Shown piece by piece: positions 48,760 to 59,409 of a stretch of 64,000 bases of DNA. Source of the DNA: Hymenoscyphus infarciens (Eukaryota > Ascomycota > Leotiomycetes > Helotiales > Helotiaceae); assembly GCA_001414345.1 (NCBI GenBank), contig LLCB01000023.1, positions 62,001 through 126,000 on the forward strand. Reading direction: 5' to 3'. A program made the translations under genes and the position numbers. Positions within the stretch are counted from its first letter, which is position 1; the number at the start of each line of letters is the position of its first letter. A model generated the notes under the pieces. That model searched no databases, was not told the DNA's origin, and saw only the letters and a list, made by a program, of their open reading frames with translations.

Positions 48760-49370
48760 AAGACTCTACTTTTTTAAGATTAACTTTAAGTCTTTTTATA
48801 GTTAAGATAAATCCTAAGTATTTAACTCTAGTAATACTAAATTTACTTTTCTTAATATTTATCTAAAGTCCTACTTCTTAGAGCTATTTTAGAACTTTCT
48901 TAACTTATTTCTTATATTCTTTAATAGTATTTAAATAAATTAAAATATTATCTAAGTAGGTAATATAAAAGTTATCTAAATAGTTAATTAAGACGTTATT
49001 TATATAATATTAATAAGTAGTAAGGCTATTATAGAGTCTAAAAAGAAGAACCTTATATTTATATATACTATACCTAGTTTTAAACGTAGTTATCTCTTCT
49101 AAGTTAGAGTCTATTTAAATATAATAGAAAGCTTATCTAATATCTAATTTAGTAAAGATTTTAGCTATTCTTATCTTAGAAAGAAGCTTATTAATATAAG
49201 AGATTAGGTAGAGATCGTTTTAAATTAGAGTATTAAGCTTTTTATAATTAATATAGAACTATAACTTATTACTAGTAGCCTTTTTAATAAAGAGTACTAG
49301 AGAGGCGAAAGAGCTATTACTATTAATAATAAACCTCTTATCTAGGTTCTCTATAAGATACTCTTTTATA
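48760..49370 (-). pseudogene. Ty3/gypsy reverse transcriptase fragment
   Basis: Minus-strand translation reads LDKRFIINSNSSFASLVLFI, then FYINYKKLNTL, then near 48959-48945 the catalytic motif as YLDNILIY (YLDD expected; GAT to AAT is a RIP-type change), then KYLGFI. The order and spacing are those of Ty3/gypsy RT. Multiple stops make it inactive. Confidence 0.9.
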
Positions 49371-52165
49371 GCTTTAAGCTTTATAGTTAACTATTAATAT
49401 AGAGGCGAAAAGAAGTTAAGAAGTAGTTTATTTAAAGTAATCTTATAGTTATATTTATAGTAAGGAAAGAGCTTATTAGAAGCTACTTTTAAGAATATAT
49501 CTTTATAAGAAGAATAATATTTTAAGAGTTAAGCCTATATTAGAGCCTTTATATTATCGTCGTCTTAAAGAGAAGCTAATCTTTTATTAATAATCTAATC
49601 TAGCTTATAGATACTAGTTATATAAAATTCTAAGTTAGGTTATTTTATATTAAAGTATATAGTATTAGTACTTATTTTACTAATAAAAGAGTATAGAGTC
49701 TAGTTTTTTAAAACTATACTAGTAGTTTAAAGAGACCTTAGACTAGAGTTAGAGATTAAAGTTTTAAGAGGAGTTATTATTATAGATAGAAGTAATAGCT
49801 TAGTTATATTTATAAGTCTACTCTTTTTACGTCTTTCTTATTAATAAATCGTATATTCTCTTTAATTTATATCTAACTAGTAATTTAAAATAGGTTTCTA
49901 GTTCTAGTTAGAAAGTAAAAGTAAAATTTCCTTACTATAGTAGAGAGTTAGAGAGTAGTTAGTTAGCTAAGTAATCTAGTTCTTTAAAGAGTTAAGAAGA
50001 ACTTTAAAATAGTTTAACTACTTATTACTAATAATTAGATCTTACTATCTAAGATCTAAGATAATAAAAGAGTAGTTATAAATATAACGTTTATCTATAT
50101 TTAAATATAGTTATATAAACTAAGTTACCTAGCTTTTAGTACTATTATTATATCTATAAATAGATACTAAATAAGGTAGTTTCTAGATCTATAAATCTAT
50201 TACTTTTAATAATTATAAGATTAGAGGTTAATTTAGAAATAAGTACTTATTTACTTCTATATCTACTAAAGCTCTTATTTTAATACTATATCTCTATATA
50301 CTAAGAGTAATATTTATAAGGAACTATTTTCCTCTTATAAGTTTAGAAAGGTTAAGTCTAGTTAGATTATATTTATATAAGCCTAAGAAGGTATTTTTAC
50401 CTAAGCCTCTTTATTTTCCTTCTAATCTAGATTAGAGTTAGAGTACTCTTTAAGTAGTTATTCTTTTTTAAGTTAATTATCTATTTTATTAATACTAAAT
50501 AGATTAAGATAGTTAAGCTTAATATACCTAGGTTTCTTATAATTAAAATACTTTATACTAGTAGAGAATTAGTTTATAGATAAAGTCTTTAATCTTTTAC
50601 TAGTAAAAGAGAGCTTAGGAGTTTAAGAAGTTCTTTAAGAAGTAGAATAAAGTCTATATAAGAGTAGTAAGAGTTTTATAACTAAACTAGATAAGGATTA
50701 GTTAGTATTAAGCTTTTAGTATAATAAGCTTATTATAACTAGTTTTTCTATACTTATTATACTAGTTATATATAATTTAGTATTTTAGTACTATTCCTTA
50801 TCTATAAATAAAAAGTCTCTTACTATCTCGTTAAAGTTAGTATTCTAGTATCTCTTACTATTAACTAATTAGTTTCTAAGCTAAGGTATAAGCTTCTCTT
50901 ATATATAATAGAGTTTATCTTACTCTAATACTTCTCTAAGTATTACTATACTTAAAAAGTAACTTTTAAATTCTATAAAACTTTCTCCTATATAACTCTT
51001 TTATCTTATCTAAAGAGACTAAAAGGTGTTCTAGGTATCCTTCTTCTTATAACTAGTTAAATAGTAAGTATTAAGAAGTTTAATTATTTCTTTATAATCT
51101 TTAAATATTATTTTACTTATATTAGACATATATTAGAGCTCTAAGTAGTTCTAGGTAAGTTTTATTATTATTCTTTAAATAAGAGCTTTATAAGTTAAAA
51201 GCATTTAATAATAGTTAATATTTATATAAAGTTAATTATATATTAATATTCTCTATTACTTATATATAGGTAAAATACTATTATTTAAAAGTTTAATTTT
51301 CTTTATAATCTTACTTTTAATAGATTAAAGAGCTTTTAAAGTGCTTTTAAATTATAAGTATAGAGTAGGTTATTATAAGAAAGGAATATTAGAGATAGAG
51401 TTTCGCCTCTAATAATAGTTTAAAAGAATAAAAGAAGGTGTTTATATTAGTTAGATAGAACTTAGACTTTAGTTATTATTTAGTAGTTATTAACTAATTT
51501 ACTATACTAGGTCTAATAATTAGGTAATCTAGTTATCTTATTTTAAAATTCTCTCTTCTTTTTCTTAATCTTTAGCTTTTATAGCTTAGATTATACTCTA
51601 TATCTTATCTATATTAGAGAAGTCTTATTAATCTCTCTAGCTTCTAGGTACTAGGTCTTTACCTTTATTATTCTTAGACTTCTTAGTATTCTTAGGAGTA
51701 TAGTACTAAGTTAGAGACCTTTCTATAGAGGCTTAACTTTATTCTCTAAAGAGAGGCTCTACGCTTAGAATTAGAGCTTAGAAGAGACCTAGAGTCGCTC
51801 TAGATTCTAATATATTAAATATTAAATTAGAGAAGAGAAGAGAGTAAGATTAGATTTAGAAGCCTTCTAGATAACTATAATAAGTTAACTTATTTACTAA
51901 ATCTAGGGTTATTAAGACTCCTAAGAACACTTAGCGTATTCTAATCCTTTAATATATCTATAATACGATTTTCACTAGCTATCTATATAGATACTAAACC
52001 CTAGTATTACTAGCTATCTAAGTAGTCTCTAATTACCTAGCTATATAAGAATGCTATTATAATGTTCTAAATCGAGGCTAAATTAACTTCTAAATAAAGA
52101 GTAATAATAAGCTTAAAGAAGATATTATTAAAGCTATTATTAGTAAAGAAGAGTTATTATTTTTA

Positions 52166-52543
52166 TATAATAGTATAAAATATATATAACTATAGTAGAG
52201 ATATATAAAAGTACGTATAGAAGAATAATATATATAAATACTAGGTACTAATATAGAAGAAAATAATAACTATTCTTCTTCTATACTAAGTATAAACATC
52301 TATATATAAGAGGTTAAAGACTACTAAGTTCTAATAAAAATAATAACCGAGTCCTTCCTAATATAGCTACTAAAATAATAAGAGCTTTAAAGCCAAATAT
52401 ATAAGACCTTAAAGTAAAACATATAATATCTAATTCTTACTCTCTTTAACACCTTCTATCTTATAAGTCGTAGAAGTATTAGCAGTTATAGAGGTATTAG
52501 TAGTTTCACGAATACCGACAATTTAAGATAGCGTACTATTATA
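52166..52543 (-). repeat. 5' LTR of the 7.82-kb gypsy element
   Basis: 378 bp, paired with 44724-45101. It begins TATAATAGTATAAAAT; the change from GGCACG in its partner is G-to-A and C-to-T. Confidence 0.92.
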
Positions 52544-52548
52544 GTTAT

Positions 52549-53284
52549 AAAATAGAGAATACTTAGAATACTTTTAGAGCTTTATAGAAAAGATAAGATT
52601 ATACTAAAGAAACTTTTACTAATTTTAAAGATCGTTTTTTAAGTATAGCTATACTTAGAGAAATACTAGAATTAGAAAAGTTCTTTTATATATAAAGGAA
52701 GATTATATCTTATTATAGAGTATAGACGTGACCTAGCTAACCTATATATAGTTATAAGAGTACTTCGTACTCTTCTCTTCTCTTTAGATGTTTTATAAGC
52801 CTCGACTAGAGTAATAAGAACTCTATTTAATACGATTTCTATAATATAGTAGTAATATTATAATATAATTCTAGTTATATCTCTATTAAACTACGAACTC
52901 TCGCACTTCTATATACGTACTTCTATATACGCTCTATTATATATCTACTAATTCTTACTTCTATCTCTCGTCTCTACTATAATCTTATATTTATATACTT
53001 AAATCGAATACTAGCTCTTACTAGTAAGACTCTATATAGAGCGTATAACTGTCTCCTAAGAAGCTCGAGTAGTAGAAAGTATAACGTAAGATACTACTCT
53101 TCTATATCTCTATCTTTTCTAGTTTATATATATATCTCTCTTTAATTCTCTTTCTAGCTCTTTAATCTACTCTATCTCGCTAAATCTTTGATCTATTCTA
53201 TCTACTCTATAAAAGTTTAAAACCTATATCTACGAACTTCTTAAGTCTCGAGTCTTCGATCTAGTGTTTTTGTTTTCCTAGCTA
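52549..53284 (+). mobile_element. Continuation of the split plus-strand gypsy element
   Basis: The words aagtatagctatacttagag and atactagaattagaaa near 52637 match, in the opposite orientation, the gag region of the next element near 55385 and of the 7.82-kb element near 50940. So this is plus-oriented gag, continuing what the insertion at 44724 interrupted. How far it extends beyond about 52760 is unclear. Confidence 0.5.
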
Positions 53285-53289
53285 GATTA

Positions 53290-53643
53290 TATAATAGCAC
53301 GAAATATATATAACTATAGAAGAGGTATATAAGAGTACGTTTAGTAGAATAACGTATATAAATACTAGGCTCTAATACAGAAGAAAAGGCTAAACTAGCC
53401 TTTTCTAACTCTAGGAGAGTAGGCTACTATATATAAGAGGTTTTAGACGATATAAAAAGAAGTACGAAACCGAATAACGATATACGTCGGCTAATACAAA
53501 AGCCCGAACCTACGAAGTACGTCCGAAAGCTTAGACGTATATAACTTTCCTAAATTAGATAATATAAAACAATAACTACTAAAACCTTATATATACGGCA
53601 TATACTATGTAATCTCGGCTATATAGGATAGCATGCCGTCATA
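53290..53643 (-). repeat. 3' LTR of the 5.95-kb element
   Basis: 354 bp; begins TATAATAGCACGAAAT and ends agcatgccgtcata. It keeps CG and CA sites that its partner has lost. Confidence 0.92.
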
Positions 53644-53655
53644 TCCCTCTCTCTT
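53644..53655 (-). promoter_or_regulatory. Polypurine tract of the 5.95-kb element
   Basis: tccctctctctt on the plus strand, i.e. aagagagaggga on the minus strand, directly beside the LTR; same place as in the other element. Confidence 0.7.
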
Positions 53656-53859
53656 AAAAAAGACTCGTCCCCGAGTCTTCTATCTCTTGTCGTTCAAGGT
53701 CGAATCGAGATAGTGTAAGTGTTATAACCTTTGTCGTATTTATTAATTTTGTCGTAAGCGAGAAGGTAGTCTAAATCGTAGCTAACCCAAGTTCGTAGAT
53801 GCTTTATTTATCGTAATTTATCATAGATGTCGAGTCTAAATCGTCTTCGTAGATACTTA

Positions 53860-54990
53860 CAAAAAGACTTCGTTTCCAATCCTTCAATATCAAAAGCAAG
53901 CATTCGCGTCCGCTAAAAGAGTATAGTCCAATCCTATCCAGCAGGTCAGAAAAAGTTCAAAGTAAAATCAGAAAAAAGTTCAAAAGCTAAATTCGAAAGT
54001 TCAAAATAGAGTCGGAGGTCGTTCGGTTAAGATTAGCAGTGATAACTCAGTTAAAAGCTCACTTCGAGAGCGTACCGATTCGTATCTGATTCGAATTCAA
54101 AAACATAAAGTCGAAAACGAAAAGTCGATAATGTCGAAGAATTCAAATAAAAAAGAGTATATGTCCGTCTAAACTAAGGTCGGCGGGTATTTAGAGTAAA
54201 GTCTAAACCGAAAAATCAATAATGTCGTAGATAATAGTAATAACTTAGCTAAGAGGTCACTATCCTTTCAAGAGCGTACTAATTCGTATTCGATTTAAAG
54301 AATTCAAATAAAAAGGAACTTCTAGCTCACCAGAAGTAAAAAGAAAGTAATAAAAGTAAGAAAGACTCTATACCAGAGTCGGTAGGGTTTCAGCTAGTCA
54401 AAGGCGAAGTTATTACCGAAGTTATCTTACTATCTAAAGTTTAAGATAACAAAAGGAGGAGTTTTAGCTAGTTAAATAAACTTAATACCTAGTTATTGCC
54501 AAATATTAAAAATACTATCCAAAGTTTAAGACAATAAAAGAAGGAGTTTCAGCTAGTCAAAGGCAAAGTTATAGCCGAGTTATCGAAGTTTAAATTATTG
54601 TCTAAGTATCCGAGGACAATAAAAGGGGTGGTTTCGGCTAGTCAAAAGAGTTATTACCAAATATTAAAAACGCTGTCCGAAGTTCAAGACAACAAAAAAG
54701 GGGTATAGTCTGATCCGTCTAGCAGGTCAGAGAAAAATTTCAAAAGTTAAAAGTGAATTCAGAGTAGAGTCAGAAGCAAACATCAAGAGGTAACGTTATA
54801 GGTGACAGTAATAACTCAGTTAAGAGCTTACTTCGAGAGCATACCGATTCGTATCCGATTCGAAGAATTCAAATAAAAAAGAAACTTCTAACATAGCTAG
54901 AAGTGAAAAGAATATAAAGAATATAAGACTCGAATATTAAAAACGCTGTCTAAGTATCTAGACAATAAAGAGATAGTTATAGATATAATA
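53860..54990. repeat. Interspersed imperfect repeats inside the 5.95-kb element
   Basis: Recurring modules include tagcaggtcagaaaaa/ctagcaggtcagagaaaa (about 53937 and 54717), gataactcagttaa..gagcgtaccgattcgtat (about 54041, 54230, 54808, with another near 55480) and ggagtttcagctagtcaaag (about 54400, 54465, 54543, 54610). They are scrambled rather than strictly tandem. Confidence 0.7.
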
Positions 54991-56240
54991 GTATCTAAGT
55001 TCAGATATCTAGTTATATAAAACTATATTACTTAGGCCTATAGGCCGCCTTATTCCTTTTAAGGTACTTAAAGACTTATTTATCTTCTAATTTTAAAAAT
55101 AGAGTTACTATTAGATTATAGAGAGTTCGAAGCTAAACTAGATAAGGATAGAGAGGTATTCTTTTAAACCGAAGTACTAATATCGAATGATTTTATTATT
55201 TCTAATAATTCAACGTTTCAGCGTCTCTTCTTATCTATAGCTAAAAGATTAGATACTATTTTAACGAAGTTATAATTCTAGCGTCTCTTAAGCGTAGTAG
55301 ATATGTTTTAGAGCTAAGGTATAATCTTATCCTATATATAAAAGAAGCTTTCTAATTCTAGTATCTCTCTAAGTATAGCTATACTTGAAAAGCTACCTTT
55401 TGAAGTTGGTTTTAGTTTCTTTAGTATATTCTTCTCTTAATTCTACTTCTATCTCTTTTAGATAATGTTTAGTTAAGACTAATAGCGATAACTTAGCTAA
55501 GAGCTTACTTCTAAGTTTCGTTCTAATAGAAAGTGTATTTCGACTGATTTATATCCGATTCGAGATTCGAGAGAAGTAGTAGAAAGGCATTAGAGGTAGT
55601 AGTATTCCTTAAGCGAAAGAGGTCTAAAGGCGAAGAAGAGTTAGATCGAGGAGAGTTTAAAAGTAGAGTGTTTTTAACTTCGAAGTTTACTTATAATTTT
55701 ATCCTCTATCTCTTAGCTAACTAATCGTTTTATCCTTTATATACTACTATCTCGTTCGTATATTATCTATATTTAAGAAGTCTCTTTAAGAGAGAGGCTA
55801 AGCTTTTATTATTTCGTAACTTTTTATTCTTAGGTATATAAATAAGAATTAGAGAGGGTTTAGAGAGTTATCTTTCGAAAAGAGAGGTAGCTCTAGAAGG
55901 GGTTTATCGCTTAATACTTTATAATAGAACTAGTTCGATATAATATCGATTTAAGAGAGAGAGAGAGAGGTAAGATTAGATTTAGAAGCCTTTACGATAA
56001 CTATATTAACTTATTTACTAAATCTAGGGTTATTAAGACTCTCGAGACTACTTAGCGTATTCTAATCTCTTAACGTATTTATAATACGATTTTTACTAGC
56101 TATTTATAACCGATACTAAACTCTAATATTACTAGTCGTCTAGGTAGTCTCTAATTACTTAGCTATTTAAGAATATTATTCTTTTAGTCTAAATCTAGGC
56201 CGAGTTATATTCAAAATAAAAGAAGTAATAAAAAGCTTAT

Positions 56241-56461
56241 ATTACGTGGAAATAGAGTTATATAACACTCTATTTCCTCTATATATATAGTAGAGTTTTT
56301 ATCTCTAAATATAAGGCTCCTTAGAGCGTTTTTAACCTAAAAATACATTATAGTTATAAGCTCGGTTTACACTTATAGTGTACTCTTATAACTTTATCTT
56401 CTATTTACGTAACACGTTACTACGTATTCAAAGCGCTCTCCGCTATCGGTTAGCGTAACTA
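56241..56461. repeat. LTR-like module, copy 1
   Basis: attacgtggaaatagagtta..ctctatttcctctatatata..gagcgtttttaacctaaaaata..gctctccgct..gttagcgtaac. Near copies are at 57184-57394 and 58714-58826 (truncated), with a partial one at 56991-57090. Confidence 0.7.
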
Positions 56462-57000
56462 GCCCCCTCGATACTCACGTTTAATAAGCACTCGAAAGCT
56501 CTTAAAAGGCTCTTCTAACTTCGAATATAAGACTCTTCTAACGAGCGCGAATAAGAACTCTTCTAATAAGCGTAGATAGGACTCTTCTACGAGACTCTCT
56601 TAACTTCGAATATAGCGAAAGCTCTACTACGAGTAGGTATTACGAACTAGAAGCCTAGCGGCGCGCTAGCTCACTCTAAGAGATACTCGATTAAGACGAT
56701 CTAGAAGCCTAGTACTCTACGAAGCTAGTATAAATATAACGCTAACTACGAGCTACTACCTCTTACGAACGCTACCTGCTCTTTACTAAAGACACCGAAG
56801 CTAGAACTAAAGTAGAGTTAGAGCTAAGGTATAAGAGAGGAAGTTAGATAGAATCTAGGAGTAGGACTTTACTCTTAAGAATACGTAGGACTCTATAGTA
56901 GGAATAGAGAGCGATATAGTTAAGAGGTTCTTTTGTAATCTAGTTTGAGTTTATAGGCTTAGAAAGCTGTCTCCTAGACCTAAGAGATATATTACGGAAA
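56455..57000. repeat. Direct repeat A1
   Basis: Shares with 58066-58725 the strings cgaagctagaactaaag, gaggaagttagata and ggatctaggagtaggacttt, in the same order and orientation. Ends at an LTR-like module. Confidence 0.8.
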
Positions 57001-57183
57001 AAGAGAGGTCTTATATAACCCCTTTTCTCTATATATATAGTAGAGTTTTTATCTTCTAAATTCAAGCTTCTTAGAGCGTTTTCAACTTAAAAATACGTTA
57101 TATATAGTTAAGAGGTTCTTTTATAATCTAGTCTACTATTATTATAGGCCTAGGAAGTTGTCTCTTCTAGATCTAAGAGATAT

Positions 57184-57394
57184 ATTACGTGGAAATAAGG
57201 TTATATAATACTTTATTTCCTCTATATATATAGTAGAGTTTTCACCTCTAAATATAAGGCTTCTTAGAGCGTTTTCAACCTAAAAATACGTTATAGTTAT
57301 AAGTCTAGTTTATACGTATAGTATACTCTATAACTTCTACTTATATATTTAACGTATTACGACGTATTAAAGCGCTCTCCGCTGTTAGAGTTAG
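57184..57394. repeat. LTR-like module, copy 2
   Basis: Same organisation as the copy at 56241-56461. Preceded by the shared lead-in taagaggttcttttataatct. Confidence 0.7.
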
Positions 57395-58065
57395 CGTAAC
57401 TAGGTCTATATAACGAATAAAAGCTACGAATATATTTAGAATATTCACGATTTTCTACAGATAAAATACTCTTCGAATTATTTAAGAATAAGAAGCGTTT
57501 AGAGTATAAATAGTAGTCGTTTATTTATAAATATTCTATATTCTCTACTCTTTTAGTATAGTTTCTCACTTATCTAAATATATATGAAAATCTCTTGAAA
57601 TTATCTACTTTAGTCGCTTTCGTTATCTCGATTAGACTACGCTAAGGTGTTTCTAGGCTAAAAAGTAGATAAATAAGGTGAAAAGAGTAGAGTCTTTCGA
57701 AAACCTTAGTTTAAAGGTCACGTGTATAATGTTTTAGAAAGTAGAGATATAATACTCTATTTCATATAATATAAGTGATAAAGAGTAGTAATCTATTAAT
57801 AAAAATTAAAAGTAAGTGAATTTATAGTTTAGTTATATTTCAATATATATATATAAAAAGAGAGTAAAATTCAACTTATACGAACTCTCTATACTAAGAC
57901 CTAGAGGGCGGATATTAAGCTTAATAAATAGAAACTATTCGTAATATATTCATTTAAGCTCTTATTACTTGAATAATCGCTGAAATACTATATATTTATT
58001 TAATATTTATAATAAATAATTAATATTTTATTTATCTATTCGTTATATAGACCTAAGCGTAACTA

Positions 58066-58725
58066 ACCCCTCGATGCTTACACTCGACGAGTAGAGCTCT
58101 TCTAACTTCGAATACGAGACTTTCTTAACAAGCGCGAACAAGGACTCTTCTAATAAGCGTAGATAGAACTCTCTCATAGGACGCTCTTAGCTTCAAATAT
58201 AGTAAAAGCCTTACTTAAGTAGGCACACTTTAATTAGCAGCTCACTCTTAAAGAGCTCGTATAAAGCTCTTTATAAAAGGCATAAGCTCAGCTACGTACG
58301 AAGCTAGCTACCGCTACTCTCAGAGGTACCTTTTCAAACTAGAAACTCTAAGAGATACTCAAATAAGACGATCTAGAAGCCTAGTACTCTACGAAGCTAG
58401 TATATAAATATAACGCTAACTACGAGCTACTACCTTTATAAACGCTACTCGCTCTTTACTAAAGACACCGAAGCTAGAACTAAAGCAGAGTCAGAGCTAG
58501 AGTATAAGAGAGGAAGTTAGATAGGATCTAGGAGTAGGACTTTACTCTTAAATACTACGGAATCGCTGTTTAGGAGTTTGAAGTAATATATATAGCTCTG
58601 TAGGTTTTCTCTATAGTAGGAATAGAGAGCGATATAGTTAAGAGGTTCTTTTATAATCTAGCCTACTATTATTATAAGCCTAGAAAGTTGTCTCTTCTAG
58701 ACCTAAGAGGTATATTACGCGGAAA
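58066..58725. repeat. Direct repeat A2
   Basis: Second copy of 56455-57000, about 1.6 kb downstream. It has small insertions relative to A1 and is also followed by an LTR-like module (58714). Confidence 0.8.
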
Positions 58726-58882
58726 TAGAGTTATATAATACTCTATTTCTCTTATATATATAATAGAGTTTTCACCTCTGAATATAAGGCTTCTTAGAGC
58801 GTTTTTAACCTAAAAATACGTTATAGCTTAAAAAGAGATATTATTTATACTATTACTAGCGAAGAAGAGTTTAGCCTTTTTA

Positions 58883-59236
58883 TATAATAATACGAAATAT
58901 ATATAACTATAGAAGAGGTATATAGAAGTACGTTTAGTAGAATAACGTATATAAATACTAGGCTCTAATATAGAAGAAAAGGCTAAACTAGCCTTTTCTA
59001 ACTCTAGGAGAGTAGGCTACTATATATAAGAGGTTTTAGACGATATAAAAAGAGGTATAAAACTGAATAACGATATACGTTAGCTAATATAAAAGCCTAA
59101 ACCTACGAAGTACGTCTGAAAGCTCGGACGTATATAATCTTCCTAAATTAGATAATACAAAATAATAACTACTAAAACCTTATATATACGGTATATACTA
59201 TATAATCTCGGCTATATAAGATAGTATACTATTATA
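58883..59236 (-). repeat. 5' LTR of the 5.95-kb element
   Basis: 354 bp, the same length as 53290-53643; begins TATAATAATACGAAAT and ends agtatactattata. Differences from its partner are mostly RIP-type transitions. Confidence 0.92.
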
Positions 59237-59409
59237 GATTAGTACTTCTATTCTTTCTAAAGGTTTCTATCTATACCTTTTCTTACTTTTAAGACTATTC
59301 TTCCTTATTATATTCTCTCTTTTAAGCGCTCCTAGTCTATTATATTCTATCTCTAGTCTTTAATACGCTTATCTCTTCTAATTCTATATAAAGCTAATTT
59401 CCTTTCTAT

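Larger units (their letters stand above)
44724..52543 (-). mobile_element. Ty3/gypsy LTR retrotransposon, RIP-inactivated, 7.82 kb
   Basis: Two 378-bp LTRs (44724-45101 and 52166-52543) bound the element and GTTAT is duplicated outside (44719-44723, 52544-52548). A polypurine tract lies inside the left LTR, on the minus strand aaaggagagggga, so transcription ran right to left. Minus-strand translation shows Ty3/gypsy reverse transcriptase (about 49370-48760) and an integrase C terminus (about 46950-46800) in the order gag, RT, integrase. LTR ends read TA...TA where TG...CA is expected, consistent with C-to-T mutation. No frame is intact. The right LTR is more mutated than the left. Confidence 0.92.
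53290..59236 (-). mobile_element. Second LTR element, 5.95 kb, probably non-autonomous
   Basis: Two 354-bp LTRs (53290-53643, 58883-59236) with GATTA duplicated outside (53285-53289, 59237-59241). A purine tract on the minus strand next to the left LTR (53644-53655) gives minus orientation. LTR ends and the leader next to the right LTR resemble those of the 7.82-kb element, so the two families are related. A gag-like stretch shared with that element lies near 55.1-55.4 kb. I find no RT or integrase; instead the interior has tandem repeats (53.9-55.0 kb) and direct repeats (56.2-58.8 kb). It is less mutated than the first element. Confidence 0.9.
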
